A stretch of 64,000 nucleotides of DNA from an uncultured Pseudomonadales bacterium (GTDB taxonomy: Bacteria; Pseudomonadota; Gammaproteobacteria; Pseudomonadales; Porticoccaceae), in assembly GCA_943788875.1 (NCBI GenBank), contig CALSSA010000009.1:62001-126000 (forward strand), in the 5' to 3' direction. The notes under the pieces are model-generated. The model saw only the letters and a list, made by a program, of their open reading frames with translations. It made no database searches and was not told where the DNA came from. The stretch's first letter is position 1; every line of letters starts with the position of its first letter. The translations under genes were made by a program, and so were the position numbers. Shown here in pieces: positions 16,239 to 23,871 of this stretch.

Positions 16239-17585
16239 ATGGAAGTCTTTGGTGCGCTGAGTTTAATCCCAACCGCGGTGGTAATAGGTATTGCCATTCT
16301 TACTCACCGACCTATTTTGGCGTTACTCTCTGGTTCCTTGGCGGGCCTGCTGCTGATAGACCCTTCAGCGGTGATAGGTGGCATGGCTGATCTCAGTCTC
16401 GAGGTTATGATGGACGACACCATTGGCTGGGTCATTATGGTCTGTGGACTGATGGGCAGTTTGATTATGCTGCTGATCAAAACTGGCGCTGCCACCGCGT
16501 TTGCCAATGCCATGGCCACCAAAGCAGATACACGCAATAAATCCCTGTTGGTAACCTGGGGTTTGGGCATGGTCATTTTTATTGATGATTATTTGAATGC
16601 TATTGCTATAGGGTCATCAATGAAAAAGGTCACCGACCGCTTTAAGGTGTCCCGTTCTATGCTGTCCTATGTTGTTGACTCCACAGCGGCACCCATCTGC
16701 GTGATTATTCCCATATCAACCTGGGCCGTTTATTTTGCCGCTCTGTTGGAAGAGACAGGCACAGCGCCTGCCGGGCAGGGTATGGCTATGTATATCTCTG
16801 GTATTCCCTACATGTTCTATGCCTGGCTGGCAGTGATATTGGTACCTCTGGTGGCCACTGGACGTTTCCCTCTGCTTGGGCCCATGAAACATGCTGAGAA
16901 CATGGCCCAAAAAGGCAATCTATCGCTAGAGCAGGTGGTGGAATTTGATACTGGTGCAGATAATATCGATGTGGGCGCGACGCTGTGGACATTTTTATTG
17001 CCGCTGCTGTGCCTGGTTTGCTCCGCCTGGTATTTTGATATAGACCTGCTCAAGGGGGTGATGCTGACGCTGGCTATTACTCTGCCAATGATGGTTTTAC
17101 AAAAGCTATTGTCGTTTAAGGCTGCTCTGGATGCGGTGATGGACGGGTTTAAGATAATGTTGCCGCCGCTGGCTACCGTAGTCACCGCATTTATGTTTAA
17201 GGCGGTTAATGATCAGCTCGGTTTGCCTTCCTATATTATCGACTCTGTCACCCCTTTGATGTCGCCTCTAATGCTACCTCTGGTGACCTTTATTACCATG
17301 GCATTGGTGGCTTTTGCCACAGGGTCCTCATGGGGGGTGTTTGCCATTGCGATTCCTATTGTGATGCCATTAGCGGCGGCAATGAATGTGCCTGTTCCAC
17401 TGATGATTGGAGCATTGCTGTCGGCCAGCTCGTTTGGCAGCCATGCCTGTTTTTACAGTGATTCCACGGTGTTGGTTGCCCAGAGTGCCGGTGCCGGAGT
17501 AATGGAGCATGCTCTGAGTCAATTGCCCTATGCACTCTGTGCGGCGGCTATGGCCGGTTTATTATTTGTGCTGATTGGGCTTTAG
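16239..17585 (+). CDS. NhaC-family Na+/H+ antiporter-like transporter
   Basis: This hydrophobic protein of 448 residues has roughly ten to twelve membrane segments. Conserved charged/polar motifs within membrane regions include FIDDYLNAIAIGSSMKKVTD and FATGSSWGVFAIAIPIVMP, both characteristic of the NhaC/YtnL-type ion transporter group, and a C-terminal SSASFGSHACFYSDSTVL. Members exchange sodium for protons, and some carry organic anions. The gene has an AGAGAG ribosome site. Its position among lipid catabolism genes leaves open a carboxylate or amino-acid substrate. Confidence 0.8.
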   Translation: MEVFGALSLIPTAVVIGIAILTHRPILALLSGSLAGLLLIDPSAVIGGMADLSLEVMMDDTIGWVIMVCGLMGSLIMLLIKTGAATAFANAMATKADTRNKSLLVTWGLGMVIFIDDYLNAIAIGSSMKKVTDRFKVSRSMLSYVVDSTAAPICVIIPISTWAVYFAALLEETGTAPAGQGMAMYISGIPYMFYAWLAVILVPLVATGRFPLLGPMKHAENMAQKGNLSLEQVVEFDTGADNIDVGATLWTFLLPLLCLVCSAWYFDIDLLKGVMLTLAITLPMMVLQKLLSFKAALDAVMDGFKIMLPPLATVVTAFMFKAVNDQLGLPSYIIDSVTPLMSPLMLPLVTFITMALVAFATGSSWGVFAIAIPIVMPLAAAMNVPVPLMIGALLSASSFGSHACFYSDSTVLVAQSAGAGVMEHALSQLPYALCAAAMAGLLFVLIGL

Positions 17586-17623
17586 GCAGCATGGAACTGT
17601 CGAAGGCAAAAAAATTGAGGATG

Positions 17624-17659
17624 AAAAAAGGGGTCTCACTTGGAAAAACGTAAGACCCC
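17624..17659 (-). terminator. Rho-independent terminator of the second thiolase gene (minus strand)
   Basis: GGGGTCT (17630-17636) and AGACCCC (17653-17659) form a perfect 7-pair stem. Read on the minus strand it is followed by six T residues (17629 down to 17624). It lies about 60 bases beyond the thiolase stop. Confidence 0.7.
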
Positions 17660-17720
17660 AGGGGGAGAAATCGGTTGCCGCAGATTTCTATCTATTGTGG
17701 TGGTGCCATTTCGAGTGTTG

Positions 17721-19001
17721 CTATCTCTCGATTATTGCTGTGACACCTTGACCACCAGCAGCGCATATAGAAATAAGACCGCGACCTTCCCCTTTTTGTT
17801 CCAATAATTTTGCCAATGTTGCAATTATTCTTGGCCCTGTTGCTGCAAATGGATGCCCAGTGGCGACACTGGAGCCTTTTACATTTAATTTCTCTCTATC
17901 AATACTGCCCAGAGCCTTGTCCAAACCTAGCTTGTTTTTACAGAAGTCCTCGTCTTCCCAGGCCTTCATAGTGCACAGGGCCTGAGCGGCAAAGGCTTCA
18001 TGAAGCTCATAGAAGTCAAAATCCTGCAGGCTGAGACCGGCGCGCTTTAACATACGCGGCACTGCATAGGCCGGCGCCATCAGCAGGCCTTCGCTCTGTT
18101 TGCCCTGGGAATAAAAGTCCACAGCTGCCACTTCGCTAAAACTCAGATAGGCCATGACAGGCAGATTGCGTTTGGCGGCCCATTCTTCACTGGCCAGCAG
18201 CACTGAGGCGGCACCATCTGTCAATGTGGTTGAGTTGGCCGCGGTTAAAGAGCCATTTTCACGATCAAAAGCGGGTTTTAGTTTGGCCAGCTTTTCCATC
18301 GGTGTGTCGCGCATAATGCCATCACGTTCAACGCCATTAAATGGGCTGATCAAATCATCAAAGAATCCTTCATCATAGGCGGCCAGAAGGTTCTGGTGAC
18401 TGTTCCAGGTCAGCTGATCCTGAGCTTCACGACTGATGCCCCATTGTTTAACCATTCGTTCACAGTGCTGGCCCATGGACAGACCTGTGCGTGGCTCGGC
18501 ATTGGCGGGCAGGGATGGCAGAATAAAGCTGGGGCGAAAGCGCAAAAGAGTTTTGAGTCGCTCGCCTATAGTTTTGGCCTTGTTCAGGTCTAGTATCATG
18601 CGACGATATTTTTCATTAAGGGCAATAGGCGCATCACTGGCAGTGTCTGTGCCCGCCGCAATACCTGCATCAATCTGGCCAAGTGCGATTTTATTGGCTA
18701 CCAAAATCGCAGCTTCAAGCCCAGTGCCGCAGGCTTGCTGAATATCATAGGCAGGCGTTTCCAGTGCCAAGCCAGAGTTTAATGTGGCTTCGCGAGCCAG
18801 ATTAAAATCTCGAGAATGCTTCATTACCGCACCGGCAGAGACTTCACCCAAGCGCTCGCCATCAAGATCAAAGCGCTTGACTAGCCCCTGTAATGTGGCA
18901 GATAACATATCCATATTGCTGGCGTAACTGTAGGCGGTGTTACTGCGCATAAAGGGGATCCGGTTTCCGCCAATAATGGCAACTCTGCGTATTTCGTTCA
19001 T
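17721..19001 (-). CDS. Acetyl-CoA C-acetyltransferase (FadI-like thiolase)
   Basis: The 426-residue thiolase has the nucleophile Cys91 in DIQQACGTGLEAAI, His in SSVATGHPFAATGPRI and the second Cys in ISICAAGGQG. The length and the PSLPANAEPRTGLSMGQHCE insert resemble the FadI-type long thiolases, distinct from the shorter enzyme at 10458. It is divergent from a FabG-type reductase across 208 bases with operator-like palindromes. In several gammaproteobacteria a thiolase of this kind is paired with a long FabG, suggesting a shared 3-keto/3-hydroxyacyl pathway. A terminator lies downstream. Confidence 0.92.
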   Translation of the reverse strand: MNEIRRVAIIGGNRIPFMRSNTAYSYASNMDMLSATLQGLVKRFDLDGERLGEVSAGAVMKHSRDFNLAREATLNSGLALETPAYDIQQACGTGLEAAILVANKIALGQIDAGIAAGTDTASDAPIALNEKYRRMILDLNKAKTIGERLKTLLRFRPSFILPSLPANAEPRTGLSMGQHCERMVKQWGISREAQDQLTWNSHQNLLAAYDEGFFDDLISPFNGVERDGIMRDTPMEKLAKLKPAFDRENGSLTAANSTTLTDGAASVLLASEEWAAKRNLPVMAYLSFSEVAAVDFYSQGKQSEGLLMAPAYAVPRMLKRAGLSLQDFDFYELHEAFAAQALCTMKAWEDEDFCKNKLGLDKALGSIDREKLNVKGSSVATGHPFAATGPRIIATLAKLLEQKGEGRGLISICAAGGQGVTAIIER

Positions 19002-19043
19002 AATATTTTCCAGTAATGATTTTTGTGATAATTAGACGGCTAT

Positions 19044-19071
19044 TATTGCTCTAAACCGTTTAATAGCAATA
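19044..19071. promoter_or_regulatory. 28-base imperfect palindrome, candidate operator before the thiolase gene
   Basis: TATTGCT (19044-19050) and AGCAATA (19065-19071) are perfect arms around TAAACCGTTTA (19052-19062), itself a palindrome centred within one base. Eleven of 14 pairs match overall. The core recalls the AAAC...GTTT sites of PsrA-type fatty-acid regulators, but the one-base spacing differs. It lies 43 bases upstream of the thiolase start. Confidence 0.45.
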
Positions 19072-19103
19072 GCACTGCAGATTAACCAAGGACAATGCAG
19101 TAA

Positions 19104-19144
19104 CCATTGGCCAATGGGCTATGGAGATTGGCATCTCGGCCAAT
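19104..19144. promoter_or_regulatory. Two related ATTGGC/GCCAAT palindromes, candidate operator before the long fabG
   Basis: CCATTGGCCAATGG (19104-19117) is a perfect 14-base palindrome. Ten bases later ATTGGC-atctcg-GCCAAT (19127-19144) repeats the same half-sites with a 6-base insert. This arrangement suits a dimeric repressor with two sites. It lies 66 to 106 bases upstream of the reductase start. Confidence 0.45.
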
Positions 19145-19209
19145 GGAGTTGCAGGCTCTCGGGGTAAACTTGCCGTTTTGACCTATTAACTGTCCAAAGG
19201 ACCCAACTG

Positions 19210-20547
19210 ATGACTGATCGCTATCTGGAACTTGCCAATGCTAATCTGACCAAAGCCCTGTTTGATGGCCTGGGCCTGCCAACGCCGGTGCGCCTGAATA
19301 GAGAAGATAGAGCTTATCCTCATCGACTGAGTGGCAATATATTACTGGGCATTAGTCAGGGTGCGCGTTTTAGCAGCGAAATCAGCTCAATCCTAAGTTC
19401 GACCTCAGTGGTTATGGCCAATGCCGATAGTGAGGATAAGGTTAGTCTGGTGTTTGATGCCTCTGGCATTAGCAGTGCTGATGAAAGTACTCAGCTCTAT
19501 GAGTTCTTCAATCAGAACCTGAAATCACTGGCCCAATGTGGGCGCGTGGTTGTGCTTGGCCATCGGCCAGAATCCTTGAGCAATACTACCCATGCCACTT
19601 TGCAGCGCGGTCTGGTGGGTTTTGTTAAATCTGTCGCCAAAGAGATTGGTCGCAAAGGCGCAACAGCTAATTTGATTTATGTAGAAAAAGGCGGAAAAGC
19701 TGCTATAGAGGCGCCGTTACGATTTTTATTGTCTGCGGGCTCAGCCTTTATGAATGCCCAGATATTAACCGCCAGCAAGCCGGTCGCCGATGACGCTGGA
19801 GACTGGACAAGGCCGCTAGAGGGCAAGACTGCAGTGGTGACTGGCGCTGCGAGAGGCATAGGTTTGGCTGTTAGTCAGGTGCTGGCGCGAGACGGCGCGA
19901 CCGTGATTGGTGTGGATGTGCCTCAGGCGGAGAGCGAACTTAAAGCCGCCATGGACAGTATTAAAGGCCTTTGCCTGCCACTAGATATTACCAGCGATGG
20001 GGCAGCTGAGGCCTTAGTTAACTTTTGTCAGGAGCAGAGCAGCAGCCTACACAGCATTATTCACAATGCCGGTATTACCAGAGATAAGATGCTTAGCCGC
20101 ATGACTCATGTGCAATGGGATTTGCTGATGCAGGTTAATCTGGGTGCCGCCCAGCGTATTAACGATGCTCTTATGGCCACCGACCTTCTGGATAATGGCG
20201 GAAAAATTGTTGGAGTGGCCTCAATTAGTGGTATTGCCGGTAATGTGGGGCAGACCAATTATGGCTTTTCCAAATCTGCGGTTATCGGCATGGTCGATAG
20301 CCTAGCTAAACCCTGTGCCAAGCGTGGCATCACCATTAATGCAGTGGCTCCGGGCTTTATTGAAACCCAGATGACCGCGGCGATCCCTTTTGTGACCAGA
20401 CAAATGGGCCGCAGGTTATCTTCACTGAGTCAGGGCGGGTTGCCGGTGGATGTGGCTGAGGTGATTGGCTTCTTTGTCAGCCCGCAAGCCGCGGGTATCA
20501 ATGGTAATACCGTGCGGGTTTGCGGGCAGAGTCTGCTGGGCGCCTAA
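19210..20547 (+). CDS. Long FabG-type 3-oxoacyl reductase with extra N-terminal domain
   Basis: The protein is 445 residues, against about 245 for ordinary FabG. Residues 205-445 are a complete SDR: GAARGIG at 212-218, HNAGITRD near 285-292, Ser340 and Tyr351/Lys355 in TNYGFSK. Residues 1-200 lack those motifs but look like a degenerate Rossmann unit (VVVLGHRPE, then KSVAKEIGRKGATANLIYV), as in high-molecular-weight FabG4 of mycobacteria. It should reduce or oxidise 3-oxoacyl thioesters with NAD(P)H. It has an AAAGGA ribosome site. Being divergent from a thiolase supports a CoA-ester substrate as well as ACP. Confidence 0.88.
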   Translation: MTDRYLELANANLTKALFDGLGLPTPVRLNREDRAYPHRLSGNILLGISQGARFSSEISSILSSTSVVMANADSEDKVSLVFDASGISSADESTQLYEFFNQNLKSLAQCGRVVVLGHRPESLSNTTHATLQRGLVGFVKSVAKEIGRKGATANLIYVEKGGKAAIEAPLRFLLSAGSAFMNAQILTASKPVADDAGDWTRPLEGKTAVVTGAARGIGLAVSQVLARDGATVIGVDVPQAESELKAAMDSIKGLCLPLDITSDGAAEALVNFCQEQSSSLHSIIHNAGITRDKMLSRMTHVQWDLLMQVNLGAAQRINDALMATDLLDNGGKIVGVASISGIAGNVGQTNYGFSKSAVIGMVDSLAKPCAKRGITINAVAPGFIETQMTAAIPFVTRQMGRRLSSLSQGGLPVDVAEVIGFFVSPQAAGINGNTVRVCGQSLLGA

Positions 20548-20552
20548 AGACC

Positions 20553-21581
20553 CTAGTTGGTGTTGTGCAGTGCTGAATTAAGTTCCACAGCGGTTTTGTT
20601 GGTCAGGCACTCAACTGTGCCCGTGACGGAATTGCGTCTAAATAGTAGATCGCTTTTGCCGCTCAGATCCCGGGCTTTGACCTTGCCACTGACCTGCTTT
20701 TGATCATCCAGCATGGTGACAATGGTGCCAGCGGTAATGTAGAGGCCAGCTTCCAGCGTGCAGCGATCACCCAGAGGGATGCCGAGGCCGGCATTGGCAC
20801 CGAGCAGGCATTTTTCACCCAGCGAAATTACCATACTGCCGCCACCGGAAAGGGTGCCCATAATCGAGGCACCACCACCAATATCAGAGCCGGCGCCACA
20901 GAAAACACCTGCAGATACTCGGCCTTCAATCATATTTGGACCTTCAGCACCTGCATTGAAGTTTATAAAGCCTTCATGCATAACTGTGGTGCCTTCACCC
21001 ACGTAGGCGCCGAGGCGCACTCTTGATGTGTCGGCAATACGGATGCCGCTTGGCACTATGTAGTCGACCATCTTGGGAAACTTGTCGACGCAATCAACGG
21101 AGAGCGGCTGCCCAGCCATGCGCGCCTGCAACAGACGATCTGGTAACTCGTCAATATCAATGGCACCAGCATTGGTCCAGGCAACATTTTTCAACACGCC
21201 AAAGATACCGGTCAAATCAGTGCCATGGGGTCTGACCAGTCGGTGTGACAGCAGTTGTAGCTTAAGGTAACCCTGGGGCACTGAATTGGGTGCGCTATCC
21301 TCGGTCAGCAACACCGCAACGACAGGGCGACTGGAAGCGGCCAGCTGCTCAACCGTGCTGGCCAATTCAGAAAAACCATGGTGATTAAGTGCGCTGTGCA
21401 GCGTCGCCAGCTGATCCCTACTAGGCTCAATATCTCCACAGCTGAGGCCAAGGCTTGTGCTGAAAATATCGCTCAGGGTTTGATCTGGGTTTAATAAAGG
21501 TGCTGGATAGAACACTTCCAGCCATTCGCCACTACTGTTTTTGGTGCCGACGCCTATGGCTAAACTGTACAAATTGCTCAT
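20553..21581 (-). CDS. dapD: 2,3,4,5-tetrahydropyridine-2,6-dicarboxylate N-succinyltransferase
   Basis: This 342-residue protein of the longer Pseudomonas-type DapD has a left-handed beta-helix built of hexapeptide repeats (VRLGAYVGEGTTVMHEGFINFNAG, then GAGSDIGGGASIMGTLSGGG and CLLGANAGLGIPLGDRC). It uses succinyl-CoA to open and protect tetrahydrodipicolinate in the lysine/diaminopimelate pathway. dapC lies two genes upstream in the same minus-strand cluster, so two successive pathway steps are linked. It is convergent with the FabG-type gene, with 5 bases between stops. Confidence 0.95.
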   Translation of the reverse strand: MSNLYSLAIGVGTKNSSGEWLEVFYPAPLLNPDQTLSDIFSTSLGLSCGDIEPSRDQLATLHSALNHHGFSELASTVEQLAASSRPVVAVLLTEDSAPNSVPQGYLKLQLLSHRLVRPHGTDLTGIFGVLKNVAWTNAGAIDIDELPDRLLQARMAGQPLSVDCVDKFPKMVDYIVPSGIRIADTSRVRLGAYVGEGTTVMHEGFINFNAGAEGPNMIEGRVSAGVFCGAGSDIGGGASIMGTLSGGGSMVISLGEKCLLGANAGLGIPLGDRCTLEAGLYITAGTIVTMLDDQKQVSGKVKARDLSGKSDLLFRRNSVTGTVECLTNKTAVELNSALHNTN

Positions 21582-21603
21582 GTTTTTACTCGTTTGATTT
21601 CAA

Positions 21604-21951
21604 TTAATTAAAGATTGTCTGGTAATGATCGGCTTTAAAGCCAATGGTAATAACCCCGTCCACATCAAGCACTGGCCGCTTGATCATAGCCGGATGCTCC
21701 AACAGCAGGGTGGTGACATTGCCGGCGTTAGTACTTTCCTGGGTCGCGCTATCCAGTTTGCGCCAGGTGGTCCCGCGGCGGTTTAACACTGTTTCCCAGT
21801 CGGCCTGTTGCAGCCAGCTATTTATGGTCGCTGCATCAATACCATCGGCGCGCAGATCATGAAATCTGTAGTCGACAGCATTATCTGTCAGCCAGTTGCG
21901 GGCCTTTTTAATAGTGTCGCAGTTTTTGATGCCGTAGAGTGTTGTTGTCAC
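21604..21951 (-). CDS. ArsC/Spx-family protein, YffB-like
   Basis: The 115-residue protein has a thioredoxin-like start (LYGIKNCDTIKKARNWL) with a single cysteine, Cys11, followed by the ArsC-family middle LNRRGTTWRKL and the cis-proline region HPAMIKRPVL. This is the glutathione-linked YffB/ArsC-like family, whose cellular role is not settled. It starts with GTG preceded by GGAAGG. In Pseudomonas a similar gene sits between dapC and dapD, as here, so linkage to lysine synthesis is conserved although the reason is unknown. Confidence 0.85.
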   Translation of the reverse strand: MTTTLYGIKNCDTIKKARNWLTDNAVDYRFHDLRADGIDAATINSWLQQADWETVLNRRGTTWRKLDSATQESTNAGNVTTLLLEHPAMIKRPVLDVDGVITIGFKADHYQTIFN

Positions 21952-21996
21952 GGTTTTACCTTCCTTGATTTTAAGGCCATAAGCATAGCAAAAGAG

Positions 21997-22650
21997 CTAG
22001 GGCTTATGGGCGATAAATGGATTTTTGCGCTTGGGATAGCAAGTGGTGCAGATATCGCAGACACGACCATCACAGCCATGGGCAGAGCAGAATTCGCGTC
22101 CATAAAAAATGATTTGCAGATGCAGCGCATTCCACTCTTCCCGGGGAAACAGTTTTTTTAAATCTCGTTCTGTCTGGGTAACGCTTTTGCCTTTGGTCAG
22201 ACCCCAGCGCTGGGCCAGGCGATGAATATGGGTATCTACCGGAAAGGCGGGATGACCAAAACCCTGTGACATTACCACGCCAGCAGTTTTATGGCCTACA
22301 CCAGGCAATGATTCCAATGCCGTCCAGTCATCCGGCACTTCGCCGTTATGTTGGTCGACTAGAATCTTTGATAGCTTTGATATGGCGCTAGATTTCTGTG
22401 GTGCCAGGCCGCAGGGACGAACAACATTATAGATATTGTCGACTGGAACATGCTGCATATCAAAGGGGTTGTCAGCCAGAGCGAAAAGGGCAGGTGTTAC
22501 CTGATTGACGCGTATATCTGTGCACTGGGCACTAAGAAGAACAGCCACAAGAAGTTCGAAGTTGTTTCTGTGATCCAAGGGCACAGGTGTCTGCGGATAC
22601 AGCTCCTGCAAACGCTGGAGAATAAAATTCGCCCGTTCTTTTTTAAGCAT
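21997..22650 (-). CDS. nth: Endonuclease III
   Basis: The 217-residue base-excision repair glycosylase/AP lyase has the helix-hairpin-helix LESLPGVGHKTAGVV with catalytic Lys121 and Asp139 in FPVDTHIHRL. It removes oxidised pyrimidines. The C-terminal cysteine cluster is unusual: Cys188, 193, 198, 201 and 204 instead of the C-X6-C-X2-C-X5-C of E. coli Nth, so the 4Fe-4S ligands must be spaced differently (C-X9-C-X2-C-X2-C is one reading). The gene has an AAAGGA ribosome site and interrupts the otherwise conserved dapC-yffB order. Confidence 0.92.
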   Translation of the reverse strand: MLKKERANFILQRLQELYPQTPVPLDHRNNFELLVAVLLSAQCTDIRVNQVTPALFALADNPFDMQHVPVDNIYNVVRPCGLAPQKSSAISKLSKILVDQHNGEVPDDWTALESLPGVGHKTAGVVMSQGFGHPAFPVDTHIHRLAQRWGLTKGKSVTQTERDLKKLFPREEWNALHLQIIFYGREFCSAHGCDGRVCDICTTCYPKRKNPFIAHKP

Positions 22651-22660
22651 ATTAGATCCT

Positions 22661-23866
22661 TTAACTGCTTAGACTCTGCACATATTGCTTTATGCGCAGT
22701 GCCGCCTCTACACATTCCTCTGTGCTGGCGACCAGTGCCATGCGCACTCTGTTTTTACCCGGGTTGCCGGTGGCTGATTCTCGTGACAGGTACTGGCCAG
22801 GCAGTATGGTGACATTCTGCTGGGCAAATAAACCGAGGGCGAATTCGCGGTCATCTATGGGGGTTTCTGGCCACAGGTAAAAACTGGCATGGGGCTGTGG
22901 GAAATTTAGAACCTCGCCTAGAATGTCGGTGACTGCGGCAAACTTATCACGGTACATAGTGCGGTTTTCAATAACATGCTGCTCATCACCCCATGCCGCA
23001 GCGGAGGCATCCTGAACGGGCATTGACATGGCACAGCCATGGTAGGTGCGATAGCTAAGAAAGTCTTTGAGGATAGCCGCATCACCGGCAATAAACCCTG
23101 AGCGCAGACCTGGCAGATTGGAGCGCTTGGATAGGCTGTGAAAAACGACGCAGCGATTGTAGTCATGACGGCCCATCTGCTGGCAGGCTTGCAATAGACC
23201 TGGCGGCGGCGTCAGTTCATCAAAATAGACTTCGGAATAGCACTCATCACTGGCAATTATAAAGTCATATTTATCAGCCAGTGCTATGGCTTGCTGCAGT
23301 TGTTCAATGGACATTACTGCACCTGTGGGATTGCCCGGGGTGCAGACTTGAAGCAGCTGGCAGCGCTGCCAGATTAACTCTGGCACTGTGCTGAGGTCGG
23401 GAATAAAGCCCTGTTCTGGTATGCAGTCAAGGTAGTAGGGTTCTGCGCCAGCCAATATGGCTGCGCCTTCGTAGATCTGGTAAAACGGGTTGGGCGATAC
23501 CACCAGGGGCGCGTCCATATCGTTATTGATTATCGCCTGAGTAAAGGCGAACAGGGCCTCACGGGTCCCAGTGACTGGCAGCACATGCCGATCTGCATCT
23601 ATGCCGTCAGTACCAAGATTAAAGCGCTTCTCCAGCCAACGGCTAATAGTTTGTCGCAGCTCAATGCCACCTTTGGTGGTGGGGTACTGGGCTAGTTTAT
23701 CGATGGAGTTGCACATTACCTGTTTCACAAATTCTGGACAGGGATGTTTTGGCTCACCAATGGACAGTGGAATGTGGCTTAGGTGGGCAGGGGGAATTGC
23801 CCCGGATTTGAGTTGATTTAGGCGCTCAAAAGGATAGGGGTGAAGATGCTGTAGATGGGAATTCAT
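22661..23866 (-). CDS. dapC: Succinyldiaminopimelate transaminase
   Basis: This fold-type I PLP aminotransferase of 401 residues has the PLP-lysine region FHSLSKRSNLPGLRSGF and CTPGNPTGAVM, both typical of DapC of the Pseudomonas type. The N-terminus MNSHLQHLHPYPFERLNQL also matches that group. A GTG five codons upstream (23881) would extend it into glnD, but the ATG at 23866 fits the family start better and is chosen. It converts N-succinyl-2-amino-6-oxopimelate to N-succinyl-diaminopimelate. It lies directly after glnD, with 5 bases between, and 10 bases before nth. Confidence 0.92.
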   Translation of the reverse strand: MNSHLQHLHPYPFERLNQLKSGAIPPAHLSHIPLSIGEPKHPCPEFVKQVMCNSIDKLAQYPTTKGGIELRQTISRWLEKRFNLGTDGIDADRHVLPVTGTREALFAFTQAIINNDMDAPLVVSPNPFYQIYEGAAILAGAEPYYLDCIPEQGFIPDLSTVPELIWQRCQLLQVCTPGNPTGAVMSIEQLQQAIALADKYDFIIASDECYSEVYFDELTPPPGLLQACQQMGRHDYNRCVVFHSLSKRSNLPGLRSGFIAGDAAILKDFLSYRTYHGCAMSMPVQDASAAAWGDEQHVIENRTMYRDKFAAVTDILGEVLNFPQPHASFYLWPETPIDDREFALGLFAQQNVTILPGQYLSRESATGNPGKNRVRMALVASTEECVEAALRIKQYVQSLSS

Positions 23867-23871
23867 AATAT

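Noticed and set aside
7934..20547. Lipid region as a mobile genomic island
   Set aside because: There is no integrase, transposase, flanking direct repeat or tRNA junction at its edges, and codon use is broadly like the neighbours apart from the short G/T-rich stretch.
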